Source: Mesocentrotus franciscanus (lineage: Eukaryota > Echinodermata > Echinoidea > Camarodonta > Strongylocentrotidae). From it: 64,000 bases of DNA. The notes under the pieces are model-generated. The model was given only the letters and a program-made list of their open reading frames with translations. It searched no databases and was not told where the DNA came from. The DNA is taken from assembly GCA_037976565.1 (NCBI GenBank), contig CP137666.1:2323495-2387494 (forward strand), in the 5' to 3' direction. The position numbers and the translations under genes were made by a program. Numbering within the stretch: position 1 is the stretch's first letter; every line of letters starts with the position of its first letter. Below are positions 28,201 to 37,672 of the stretch, in pieces.

Positions 28201-31200
28201 GCACTTTGTCCATTAGGGTTGTGGTGTGTATATCAATAAAACCTGTAATCAAATGATCTTACTAAAAAACTGTTGTTTCTTTCCTTGCTTGCTTTCCGTG
28301 CCTTGCCATTCCAGATTTGACCAAAACAAGAATAAGGTAATACACCTCTTATAATGCATGCTGTCTCTTTCCTTCTTTCTCAAAGCAGTGTTGATGTCTG
28401 TATCAATTTGTAATAGTATTGCCCAAGTATTTCCATAGCAATTAAAGCAATTATTTGTAGTACATTTAGATACTAGCGGGTTTAGTGGAAATGTATTATT
28501 TCTGCAGTAAGATATTCATGTCTATCATTTTGATGAAGCTGGTGTATGTGGTATTTCAATTTGATATATCTATTTTTTTAAATGTACTTGGGTTTCTCAA
28601 GAAATCTGTGCAGTTAATTTATCACAATGCTTGATGGTTGTGCAGTTCTACTTTCTGCAAAGTAATAATTCTATATGAAGATAAATGTCAGTATCGTCTC
28701 TATCAATAGAAGTGCCAATACTTTTAAAGCTTTCGCAGTGACAAATATGTGACTCTGTAGCCATATGCTTTTTTTCTTCCTTTTGCTAATTTTTTTCTTG
28801 TTTAGTTTCCCCAGAGTACACTTTGTACAGAACTTCCTTATTTGGTGTTGTAAGAAAAGAAATGTAATAAGAGTACATTTTCAAAGTTGTCTATGACAAT
28901 TTTTCTTTTTGTCTTTTGGAAATTGTTCACCTTTTAAGATACATAAGATAGCAAGTGCACCTGTACTTTCTCTGTTTGCTCTGTAATCTCTTCTAGCAGT
29001 ATCACTCTGTCGCTGTGCATTCTTTTCTAAAAAAAATATTGTTCCATATGCTCTCTTTGTTCTTTCCATTCATCGTGTGTGTGTCTACATTTAGGGTGGC
29101 GGTACAATCTGGGGTCAGTACCTCCTTTTTCCTACCTCCCTCATCCTTGATCCCCTAGCCCCCTCCCTCTTCTTCCCCATGAGCAAGCTCTTGCTATGTC
29201 TCTGGTCCCTTCACCCCTCCACGCCCCATCTTGCATCCCTGCATGGGCCATTGTGGCCTTCACGAAACTTGGCCTATGTACTACGAACTACTCTTACCTT
29301 ATTGTGTAAGGCTCTAGCATATGTACATGCATGAACCATAACTTGATACAAGTAAAGATGGCGGTCATTCATCCCTAGCGTTATTTGACTACTTTCTCTA
29401 GTGCATGTTCACATTTGTTTACAAAATTATTATTAAGTAAATACTAACACATTTGGTAATGCATTCATTTTATCATAAAACAGGAAATACTGGTGTAAGC
29501 TATTGTTTTTTTCAGGTGCATGATCAAATTATCTTTAACAGTGCTAATAATGGAAATGTATTCAGGATTATTTCTAATGAATTATTGAACTATACATGCC
29601 CTGGTCACATGATTTTTTTGTTCCATCTTTTAATTTGTTAATGGCTGTGATTTTTCCTTCAAATTGATAGGATATCTACTTTATTTTCTATTTTCTATCT
29701 AAAAATTAAATAATTTTTTAATGTGATATTCATTAACCAATGATATTACAACGCTTGTAATATACAGTCACCACCAGCCAAAGTTATGCATGACTATTAC
29801 ATTTTTTCCCTCCTGGGTGGGGGCACTTGATATTGATACATGCATTGATGTACTCTTTCAATGTCAAGCCCATTCATTGAAATGCACATGTATATTATTT
29901 TTACTAATTGCACTCATCCATTAGATAGATTTATTTCTGTTGAATTCAACTTTAATGAAATGCTTAAAGTAGTGTTTTTTTGTTACTTCATGGATAGCTC
30001 CTTTAAAAAAAAAAAAATCTCGTTAATGCTAGTTTTTATTTGAGAATTTAGTGATGAATTATATTGCACTGTGAAGGCATGTTTTTTATCTAACCAACAT
30101 CAGCTGATAAAATCATGGATTTATTAGAATAATTGTACTTGTTACTCATGATTGTTTACCACAAATTATTTTCCCAACAGTTTTAGACTATAGTTATTCT
30201 CCATAGCATGATTTTAAATATTTGAAATTAGATTTGAACAGGTTGTGCATTTTGAGATTATGGTTATCTGATAATAAAAAGTTGTATTTGGTGAATTCAC
30301 ACTATTAAAGGTGAAAATAGTCAGTTGGTGACATAAACTTTATATTTTCTGAGCAAATTTATTGTTTGATAAAAGTACATATTTGCTGCATTTATATCCT
30401 CATTTTATACTTCTGTAAAATTTTCAACTTAACAAGAATTGAATTTTGAAGAGCAGGACAAGAAAGAAGATAGTACAGGCCTTTTGTTTCTCTGGAATAT
30501 GACCTCTTAGTTGTCACTAACTTTCTGATGAAAATTATATCCCTTTACATCATTTGACTCAGATTCAAATAGTGTTGTAATGAAGTAGATGAAACTCTTG
30601 AAAGGGAGTAGTCTAGATGCAGCTTTGGATATTTGGTATAAGATATAAATACAAATTATTGAATTAGTGTCTGTTATTAAATAGTTTGAAAATGGAAGGT
30701 TCCATTCTAAATGTGGGAAATCCAATTGAGAATGCCTTGTAATAAAAAGGTACATTTTGTTGTTTATCAGTATTACAGGACTTTCACTTCAAACACCATT
30801 ATGTTGTATACATATCTGATGTTTACTTTTTGTTTTTACTCTTTGGTGAAACAGCTAGACTAATAGAACTATGGTTAAACTCAGGTAATGTGATGGTTAT
30901 TAACTCAATATTAAACTGTTTTGCATCCCAGATCTGGTGTGTTGGAAACAAATATACATGTATATATATATATCTGAATGTAATTTGAAGATGAAATATG
31001 TACTTCTGCAATAATAGCATATATTCTATGTGAGGAAGAGCAGTAGTGTAGTGTTTATGCATCCCAATTTCTGGTGTTTTGGAGACATATTACATGAGTG
31101 CAGTTTTAAGTTTGAATAGTAATTCTGCAGTTGGATATCTATTTAATGTGAGAACATGCAACATTGATAATACTGCTTTGTGCATCCCAGTGATTGTGTG

Positions 31201-32160
31201 GTGAAATATCTGTCTAACAATGCTGCAGTTTGGTAATGGATTACTTTTGTCAATAAAACATTACAAATACAATGTGTTGACTGAGTGTTTATCTGGTGAT
31301 TTGAAGATCTTAAGCATTAGCCTTCACGAGCATCATGTTAGGCTGTCTATTCTGTCTGTAGGAAAAAAATTAGAATAAAAATGGAATACATAATAATGGG
31401 AATTCGCATGAAATTTACAAACTCTGCAAGGTTTGATGGTGAGTATTCAGTGAGGTATATTATGAAGTAAAGTATATGGCAGCCTGATGAAGTTTCTGCA
31501 TCTACAAACAATTTTTATTCAACATCAGCAGTATTCTGTGAACTATTGTGAACTGTTTTTATCTTTTTTTCACATTTAAGATCAGACACTAATTGATTGC
31601 TAATGGTGCTTCCAGAATTCTGAAGTCCATTACCTTTTCTCTTATCTCTGGATAAACACACATGTACTTAAATGTGTACTCCCTTGGGTGTCATGCTGAA
31701 ACTGGTTGCCAGAAATGTTTATGAGACTGTTCAGCTTTAATTAAGACTTTAGTGAGCTCTTGAATAAGAAATTGAGAATTTGCCTGCTAAATTTACTTCT
31801 AGAATACTATGCCAATGTAGTAAACAAGAGAGACTTTATATGTAATATCTTTCTAGGCTCTGAACATGTTTTTGTTCTTCTTTTGCATATTCCATCCTGC
31901 TTCTTTTTATTCTCCCTTTCAGTCTGATTCTTTTGTTCTTCTCATTTAATGTATTGTCAGTTGCTTTGTTAGTAATGGGCAATTATTTCGTGAAGTCAAT
32001 ACTTCCGAGGCAAATGGTGTGGAGAGACAAAGAATGCTATTTTGGGGAAGCAAAACTGTTTTTTACACAGAAAGTCTCTTTGGTCTGTAAATCTCCTTTT
32101 TTTCTCTCTCTCCCTCTCTCTGGGTCTTTCTTTCTTTCTTTCTCTCTCTCTCTTTTTCTT

Positions 32161-32209
<49 letters not shown>

Positions 32210-33822
32210 TTTCTCTCTCTTTCTCTCTTTCTTTCTCTCTCTTTTTTCTTTCTTTCTCTCTCTCTCTCTTTTCTTTTTTTCTCTCTCTTTTTTTTACTTT
32301 CCCATTTTACATAAATATATTCAAATATAGTTATTCATATATTCGATAAAATAAGTATTAAACCTGTATTTGACCTGATGGGTGAGCCAGATGTAATTTA
32401 ACAAGATGCACAGTCATTACATATGTGTTTCATCACTATTTATTAGACAAATTAAATGCTCTGGTAATCTTTCTTACTTTATTAAAAGATTCATAACTAA
32501 TTCACATTTTATTTTAATTTCTAGCATGATTATGGTGCATTTGCAGCACTAGGAATGAATAAGCATGATTTTGAGTTTTAACATTTAACTAAAACACCTT
32601 TTCATGAATGGACACTCAGAGACAATATATGCATTAAAGATTCATAGCACCAAGACCAATAAAGGTGCTTTTACATGTATATGTAATTAGTATCATTGTA
32701 TTATGCAATGGTTTGAATGACAACCATTGATATAGAAAGACATTTTTTGAAAAGTGCTTTTCAGCTACTCTGAAAGAAAAAAGAAAGTATCTGCATTTCT
32801 GAATATTGTCTTTACTAGTGGACCCATTCATGATTAGGACATATGTATATAATATATATGTATTTCTTTTAACGACTGGCATAATATATTATCCTTTATA
32901 AATATGTATATTGGGAAATAGAAAATGTTGGGTCAGTTGTATATGATTGAACAATGGTTAGCCATAATGTGATACATACACCACAGTTTACTTTCTTCAA
33001 ATTCAGTCAATTTCTATACTTTTCTATAAATTCAAATTATTTTGTGATGGGAGCATGTAGAGCATTGCATGAGCATAATGAAAGAAATCAGTAGGAATAT
33101 CAGTGGGATGACTTTACTTTATGTTGTGAGCATTGCATTGGTTCTGTATGATTTCATTACCAGCTGTGTCCTAATGTGATTCTCTTGTTTTATATCATTA
33201 TGTAGGGTGGATAGCCGGTCCTCCTCCCGTCGACGATGAAGACTGGTTCTCTCTGGAAGAGGGCTATGATTCTGATTACTCCATCACAGCAGATTTTCTC
33301 TTGTCTCCTCACAACCCACCCAACTGGCATCGCCGCCGGCAACGCAAACGTCTCCTCATCAAGGCGGGGCACTTCAACTTCTCATCCTCCGACGAGGAAG
33401 GTGGGAAGGATGGAGATGCAGGAGGGAGACGGCATCACCGTAGAAACCTGCGCCAACACCAGCAGGAGCAGCATCCTCCGCCCACATCCTCTTCACACCA
33501 TGAGGACGAGAGCGCCGTAACCACGCCCGGTAGCATCGGTATCAACCTGGGTCCAGCCGTCAGTCCTCAGGATTACCTGACCGAATGGTACTTCAAGCGC
33601 AGGAGCCAATCATACAGCGGGTTCATTGAAGACGATACCTTCTCTTACAACCACATCATTGCTACGCCCGAGGTGGAGAGACGCACATGGAAGGAGGTTT
33701 TCGGTGATGAGCTGGCGCATGGTAGTGTTGAGTACGATGGAGAAGATGAAGAAGAGGATGCTGATGGTTGTGATGGTAACTCAGCCACTGAGAGTCATGG
33801 TCAACTAGAACTCAGCTCATAA
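7200..33822 (+). CDS. PRUNE2: PRUNE2/BMCC1-like protein (DHHA2 end, giant acidic region, BCH domain), 3' part
   Basis: Exons by hand: 7200-7294, 8674-19227, 20702-20851, 21370-21579, 22592-22796, 23353-23514, 23980-24138, 24792-25026, 25402-25488, 25968-26066, 28315-28336, 29095-29113, 33206-33822. All junctions are GT-AG and all phases match, giving 4,203 codons to the TAA. The first two exons match the PRUNE DHHA2 region (LTTAQMLRKD; DVNIIMTI; RQLAIYSEDQ). Exons from 23980 to 28336 encode a BCH domain (WRKVNLGGKDYTIDM; YYGEGLNAIIVFASCYLP; LYLVHPTTWLKAIVKL; VSMEYVYIPEEVKRF), the BNIP2/caytaxin/PRUNE2-type CRAL-TRIO-like fold that binds small GTPases, their regulators or lipids. The combination of PRUNE DHHA2 plus huge acidic exon plus BCH is diagnostic of PRUNE2/BMCC1. 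The N-terminal DHH domain lies outside, so whether the phosphoesterase site is intact cannot be judged. Likely cytoplasmic or endosomal adaptor. Confidence 0.9.
8674..19227 (+). CDS. PRUNE2: PRUNE2-like giant exon (3,518 codons, acidic disordered region)
   Basis: The acceptor TTGTTTGCAG ends at 8673 and the donor GAG|GTAACC starts at 19228; both ends are phase 0. The first 65 or so residues finish the DHHA2 domain. The rest is strongly acidic, rich in Glu, Asp and Ser, with almost no hydrophobic core, and so is predicted disordered. Visible motifs: about 12 DPF and 4 NPF motifs (mostly 9217-11550), three near-identical 116-121 residue tandem repeats (10213-11275), paired MEPNPDPxVYIQAKET blocks (about 12404 and 12920), about eleven short amphipathic helices (12244-18750), a two-copy 87-residue repeat (15559-16080), and an SEDEDWEEVI motif (14260-14289). 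The end is rich in Ser/Thr-Pro. A single enormous central exon is also a feature of vertebrate PRUNE2. The open frame continues upstream to 8596 only because the intron end lacks stops. Confidence 0.88.
10213..11275 (+). repeat. Three tandem coding repeats inside the giant exon
   Basis: Copies start at 10213, 10561 and 10924, each at the word TCTGCCAATG; the offsets are 348 and 363 bp, both multiples of three. Each encodes DQIEVEVEA, a Gly-Phe-Asp block, MSESSAVDPSGTMGSN, and GEVEVNDENV. The length difference is a five-codon segment (EDLTV) missing in the first copy. Near identity at the DNA level, including synonymous sites, points to recent duplication or gene conversion. Confidence 0.9.
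15559..16080 (+). repeat. Two tandem 261 bp coding repeats inside the giant exon
   Basis: The copies begin HSKLNTEFGDKEEITSENEE (15559) and HSKLNTDFYEKEEEITSENE (15820) and both continue through FSYPTxWTD and FPxxMVKDxINDDSG. The offset of 261 bp keeps the frame. They are more diverged than the repeats at 10213-11275, so this duplication is older. Confidence 0.85.
20702..20851 (+). CDS. PRUNE2: PRUNE2-like exon, linker before BCH domain
   Basis: Acceptor GGTGCGCCAG, donor GAG|GTAAGT, 50 codons, phase 0 to 0. Encodes a basic/serine stretch (PMSPFDKKSISVDESV) followed by a helix LDEEWDEKEAILNAIRAKQE. This is a charged helical linker upstream of the BCH domain. Because it is symmetrical it could be skipped without a frame change. 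Confidence 0.85.
21370..21579 (+). CDS. PRUNE2: PRUNE2-like exon, linker
   Basis: Acceptor CTCCCTCCAG, donor GAG|GTATGT, 70 codons, phase 0 to 0. Encodes EAERRNMQLEDPGMRQMSMD and later VDDEWQDDEYARHSL. Polar, charged, no domain recognised. Like the preceding exon it is a symmetrical cassette exon candidate. Confidence 0.82.
21791..22327. mobile_element. MITE-like element with 25 bp terminal inverted repeats
   Basis: The left end TTAAAGGTACTATGTCTCAT and following TTGCAG are matched by the reverse complement at the right end (CTGCAAATGGGACATAGTAC then CTTTA), with one mismatch. The 537 bp interior has no coding capacity. It sits in the intron between the exons at 21370 and 22592. The target-site duplication is not clear. 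Confidence 0.75.
22592..22796 (+). CDS. PRUNE2: PRUNE2-like exon, linker
   Basis: Acceptor TTTTGTCCAG, donor AAT|GTAAGA, 205 nt, phase 0 to 1. Encodes 68 residues with LTRPNTLLNRLSVQSVNSVF and an acidic end ENISDEDEAEAEKAHSQ. No known domain, but the Arg/Ser-rich motif next to acidic residues is suited to phosphorylation. Confidence 0.83.
23353..23514 (+). CDS. PRUNE2: PRUNE2-like exon, upstream of BCH domain
   Basis: Acceptor TCCTTGACAG, donor GAAG|GTATCT, 162 nt, phase 1 to 1. Encodes KHGDPSGARPKEKRKIRAEL followed by SLNLDDTI and PAVLTPTSTEMSWE. The KRKIRAELSL-type segment followed by an STE.SWED-type segment resembles what precedes the BCH domain in BNIP2/caytaxin family members. Confidence 0.85.
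23980..26066 (+). CDS. PRUNE2: PRUNE2-like BCH domain exons
   Basis: Four exons (23980-24138, 24792-25026, 25402-25488, 25968-26066) encode the BCH fold. In order: DDTPMNRAEPIEEYSAREEH, WRWRKVNLGGKDYTIDMKAI, then YYGEGLNAIIVFASCYLP, a long helix around LFLYVVSTLELLVAQEYIII, YFHGSASSDKIPSLGWMRKC, LKGLYLVHPTTWLKAIVKL, KPFISAKFSNKLKFV and MEYVYIPEEVKR. The order and spacing are those of BNIP2, caytaxin and PRUNE2. Intron phases 1, 2, 2, 2 join without a break. In the family this domain mediates homo- and hetero-dimerisation and contacts with Rho-type GTPases, their regulators or lipids. Confidence 0.92.
24287..24420 (+). repeat. Imperfect CAT/CATCAT trinucleotide tract
   Basis: Cytosine-adenine-thymine triplets interrupted by CAC, TAT and CGT, in the intron between the exons ending at 24138 and starting at 24792. 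Open frames across it (poly-His on one strand, poly-Asp on the other) are artefacts of the repeat. Confidence 0.85.
25838..25917 (+). repeat. SINE 3' tail fragment
   Basis: CGAATCCAATGACCGGGGTT, then TGTAAAGCGCTTAGAG, TAAGCGCTATA and a TTATTATTATTAC end; the same family as 840-990. It lies just upstream of the exon at 25968. Confidence 0.6.
26305..26970 (+). repeat. 22 bp minisatellite, about 30 copies
   Basis: The unit is GGTGGCCTTGATGGTGATGA followed by T and then A or G. Nearly all variation is the A/G at the last base, with a few other single changes. Because 22 is not a multiple of three and the unit has no minus-strand stops, each minus frame reads the same 22-residue His/Pro/Ser repeat; these are not proteins. 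It lies in the intron after the exon ending at 26066. Confidence 0.95.
27058..27095 (+). repeat. Short interstitial telomere-like tract
   Basis: TACCTAACCCTAACCCTAAG followed by CCTAAC: three to four degenerate CCTAAC(C) units next to the minisatellite. Too short to be telomeric; it may be an old repair scar or simple repeat. Confidence 0.6.
28315..28336 (+). CDS. PRUNE2: PRUNE2-like micro-exon 1 (22 nt)
   Basis: Acceptor TGCCATTCCAG, donor AAG|GTAATA. It completes the split Arg codon from 26066 and adds FDQNKNK, then leaves in phase 0. The YIPEEVKRF motif across this junction fits the end of a BCH domain. If the donor is not used, translation stops after VIHLL, giving a short alternative C terminus. 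Confidence 0.75.
29095..29113 (+). CDS. PRUNE2: PRUNE2-like micro-exon 2 (19 nt), or start of an alternative last exon
   Basis: Acceptor TCTACATTTAG; donor G|GTCAGT (the same GTCAGT word is used at 26067). It encodes GGGTIW plus one nucleotide. Nineteen nucleotides is exactly the length (1 modulo 3) needed to connect the phase-0 exit of 28336 with the last exon at 33206; joining 28336 directly to 33206 gives Gly-Gly-stop. If the donor is ignored, the frame stays open to a TGA at 29332-29334, adding a mostly hydrophobic tail (LLFPTSLILDPLAPSLFFP). The weak donor makes alternative use plausible. Confidence 0.5.
30900..31250 (+). repeat. Degenerate tandem repeat, period about 130 bp
   Basis: Three diverged units share the word GCATCCCA (about 30924, 31060 and 31184) followed by a CTGGTGT- or TTGTGTG-type word, and a TTCTGCA-type word further on. 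In the last PRUNE2-like intron. Divergence is high, so the exact unit edges are uncertain. Confidence 0.5.
32097..32300 (+). repeat. CT / TTTC pyrimidine tract
   Basis: About 200 bp of CTCTCT and CTTTCTTT on the plus strand, inside the last intron of the PRUNE2-like gene. Two overlapping Ser/Leu/Phe open frames over it are artefacts. Confidence 0.95.
33206..33822 (+). CDS. PRUNE2: PRUNE2-like last exon, unusual 205-codon C-terminal extension
   Basis: The acceptor TCATTATGTAG ends at 33205; the stop TAA is at 33820-33822. GC content and codon use differ clearly from the AT-rich surroundings. It encodes GWIAGPPPVDDEDWFSLEEG, then LLSPHNPPNWHRRRQRKRLL, a His/Gln-rich stretch, PQDYLTEWYFKRRSQSYSGF, EVERRTWKEVFGDELAHGS and an acidic end. 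This goes well beyond the usual end of BCH-domain proteins. The DDEDWFSL segment (33232-33255) fits the LC3-interacting consensus. The exon might alternatively belong to a separate downstream transcript, but it has no start codon near its 5' end and its phase fits the micro-exon. Confidence 0.7.
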
Positions 33823-33934
33823 AACTGCTTTCAGTTTCCCAATGAACCCTTTATATTAAACCCTCCTCATCATATCTACTCTGTAAACTTATCATTACTA
33901 CTCATACCTGGGATATCTCTAGCAGAATATCCTC

Positions 33935-33992
33935 AGAAGAAGAAGAAGGGCAGTAACTTCCTGATGAAAGTTAATGCCCTTCTTCCTCTTTG
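33935..33992 (+). other. Stem-loop in the 3' UTR
   Basis: AAGAAGGGCAGTAACTT pairs with AAGTTAATGCCCTTCTT (16 of 17 pairs) across an 8 nt loop, CCTGATGA. Pairing extends outward with some mismatches through AGAAGAAG against CCTCTTT. It lies about 110 nt after the stop codon, so it would be transcribed. The total stem (about 24 bp) is short for a microRNA precursor. Confidence 0.7.
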
Positions 33993-36900
33993 CAGACACT
34001 AACAGTATATATACATACTTTTCAGAACAAGACTTCATTATTTTTACTGCCACAGTGTATCTTGTTTTGAAAGGGCAGGTGATGGATGTAATATTACCTT
34101 GTAATCAGTTTATTTCATAGACTTACATTGAGATACGTTTCTGGAAATCAGTTAAGTATATATTTTGAGGTGTATAGTGCAATAAACGGATTTTGCATCT
34201 GATATGACAGATGTTATGAATTGTTAAAAGTATTAACAGTAATATAAACATTTTCTTGTATAGCTACTTTTGTGTGAGAAAAAAGAAGGGATATATTATT
34301 CTGTATATATAAAAGAAATTAAAGTGATAAGTGTGTATATTGTTAAGATATGTTAATATTTTGCTCTGCATCTGTCTTGTTTCAAAGTTGTAGCAATGAT
34401 TTCATGGAATCAAATATACTTTTGATGATATATTTGTAAACTTTTTGTTTTAAGAATATCCTATTGTTATTGAATTTTCAAGTTGAATTACAGATACCTA
34501 TTGTTATGTTTATCACTTTTTTTTTCTTCATTAGAATTAGAGCAATATCCACATTGTCTCGATTTTTCCATGCCTAAACACATGGACAGTTGTAAATTTT
34601 CAGTTTGGGTTCATAGTAAAATGGAAGTATATATAAACTTCCATCAGATGGAGACAGTCTTTGACTTGTTTTAAAGCAAGGTACAAAGAATGATATGAAT
34701 CTACTTTTATTCTGATGATGATTCAATGTCTGCGTACTAATATATTTTCATAATACATTGCAGTATTGGAGTGTATTGACCAGTTTACTTTTGCCAGAGT
34801 ATTTGTTTTACCCGAAACCTTTAATATTGTATAGACTTCAGTCTACAATGACTACCCCGAATGGTTACGAGTAACCTGTTTTCAGTTTTCGATTCTACAA
34901 TTGATATCGGGGATAGCGGTCAAACAGACATTTATAAGTTCTTGGCTATAACTATTTGAATTTCTTTCTTTGTCTACATGAAAATGAAATCTAGTATTGT
35001 TGAATTTGTCCTTCTTCACAAGTTTTGTGGCACCTGATTTTTTACTATGTAGTGTCATAGAATAAAAATGATTGTACTATTGGTAAAAAGGGAAGTGTTT
35101 TCCCAATCAAATCCTTTCAAGCTTCATTTATTCTAATCTGCCTTACTTAACTGTCTGACATTAATCACTACTAAAGCCTTCTTTTTTCATCTTATAACTT
35201 TGATAAGAGATTGACTAAATATTGGTCATATACATTTCTTTTGTAGTAATGGTACCTTAATTATTGATACTAGAGTAGTTTGCAATAATATACATATATA
35301 CCAAATTTTTAGGAATGCTAATATCCCAACATGTATGTATTTTAGTCATGCTACATGTATATTCATACTTTTTCTAAGAACGCTTATTTTCATGAGAGAT
35401 GTATGCCTTTAAATGTTTTTAAGGAATGTCTGTGTGCACTGAAAGGAGAATGTTGTATTTTAGCTGGTTTCTTATCAAATCTATTTTTATTCTGTTTTGC
35501 TTTTTTTTGGTAACAATTGCTTTGGTTTTTCAGTGCTTCTCCTTCGTGCGAAGATAGAGCTGTAATGTATGTTATTAATTAAAATTTTATTATGAACAAA
35601 TACTAATCGGTAAAAGGCATTTACAGAAATGATACCATCTGCTGCCTTACACAAGTAAATTTCAAACCGTTTCCTTTTTATCTCCATAAATTATCTTTTT
35701 TTTTCAATATGTATTAAAGTTACAAAAGAATTTGAAACTCCTTTACATTGTATTACCTGTAGGAAATCTGTAATATTTCACGTGGGAATATGGCCTTTTT
35801 TCCTTTGACCTTTGCTTATCAATTTTAGTGATTGTGTTTATACTTCGCAAGTAATTATACCTTTTTGCTTTTGCAAAATGATAATTACATATGAGATGTA
35901 CATTTACAAGAAAGCCATATTCATGGTCATGTGATAGAATTGATGTCAACTTAAAAAAATATATATATTTGAGTAACAGTGTTACCGTTTTTGAAAGGTT
36001 AATTGTCTAGTGAATATATTTATAGAGGACAGCCTTAATAGTGGATTCATTAACACATAGATTGTGGTTGTTTGTGCATTCTGCAATTATTAGTAAGTCA
36101 CTAAAAAAGGCTTTAATTCACATTGTTTAAAATCCATTATTTCTTTTACAATCTCTCATCATAACTTTTCACAAAGTCTTCCAGTTCACCACTGCTTTCA
36201 AATGATTTCCAAAGTGATAAATGTAGAAATTCAAGATATTTATCTTGCTATTATTGCATGTTTAGCTACGGTATATGTATCTTTCTGTGATATCAAATCT
36301 ATTTTATTACTTGATAGATTAAATTGTAAAGATTATAATAAGTAATTATTGAATTGTACAAAAAAGCGTTTACTGCAGAAATTGGAATTACTACATGTAT
36401 TTTCATAGTTATTTTCTTAACTAGAAATTTGACATTTGAATTAATTTATTAGCAAGTAGGATAAAAGACAGGTAATACAATAACCTGTGAGGATAGTTTA
36501 GAATCAAAAGGGAGGTCAGTACTTAAGATGCATTTTAGTGTGCTGCTTTTATTTGTTTTTCCATCTCTTTGCAATTTTGGCTTAAAATATTGAAATAGTC
36601 AGTACTTCAAATCTACACACGATGATGAATGATGAGGTTTAAGTAGGTCTCTCGCAGAGTATAACAATCATAAAAATGATATGTCATTCACAAGTGCAAA
36701 GATATTGGGTTATATTAAAAAAATAAAGTATTATTGCATACCTAATGAGATATGTCTGCCTGCTTTGTTGTCAATTGAAGACTCGGCTCAACAAGTGAAA
36801 AGGGAAATCCATCCAGACTTTAAGTTGGTTTCAGTCAACGTTAAAAATATAACAACTCGGTAGTTCATGAAAAATCAGGTACAGATTAGAAAGTTAGGAA

Positions 36901-37619
36901 TTTAAAAGGTTTTTGAAGATCACTACACAAATTTGCAACTCTTGTAATTTTCTTTGAGAGCTTCTTTTTTCTCAAAAGATTTCATATATGTTCATTTTTT
37001 TTCTTAAGAAAATGTTTTCCCAATGCTGTCCTTGAAATATATAATTGTAAATTAATTTCTACAGATCCCTCTGAAACAAATATGACTCATCATAAAAAAC
37101 AACAACACCAGAATGGGGATATAATTGGTTTTTGGAGTTTACAAGTTTAAAGAGAAACTTACATTTTGACCATCGGACCATTGCCAATTATGGATGGATC
37201 TTTAAAACTGCAGATCTTCATAAGTCACTCATTCTTTATCAGATTTCTCTCAAACTTCACTGGACATGTTTCTCTGAGTTTTGTACAAATGAAATCCACT
37301 TGATGTTAAGGTGGATTTCATCTTTAATGAGATATGAAAAGAGCGTGAAGAGCCTTCCTCACTTTGCAAAGATTGGTGCCAAGCATGACTTGGGAACTTT
37401 GCAAATGACATGTATATAATGGTATAATGGGCATTTTCTTGTTTCGACTCCTCAAGTGTTTGCAAAATGTTTGAATTATGTTTTAAAATACTAGTAGTTG
37501 AGCTTCTACAAATCAGGAGCATTAAGAGCTTGGAAAGTATTGGCGCCCGGCACAGCAAAGTGTGACAGGATTGAGAAGAATGAAAGGGTACAGCTCAGAA
37601 GATGTACATGTAGAAGTAG

Positions 37620-37632
37620 AGGGAGGGAAGGA

Positions 37633-37670
<38 letters not shown>

Positions 37671-37672
37671 TG
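37620..37672 (+). repeat. GA dinucleotide microsatellite
   Basis: GAGAGA run flanked by GGGAGGGAAGGAGAGG and by purine-rich DNA up to about 37760. Open frames on the minus strand (Ser/Leu repeats) are artefacts. Confidence 0.9.
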
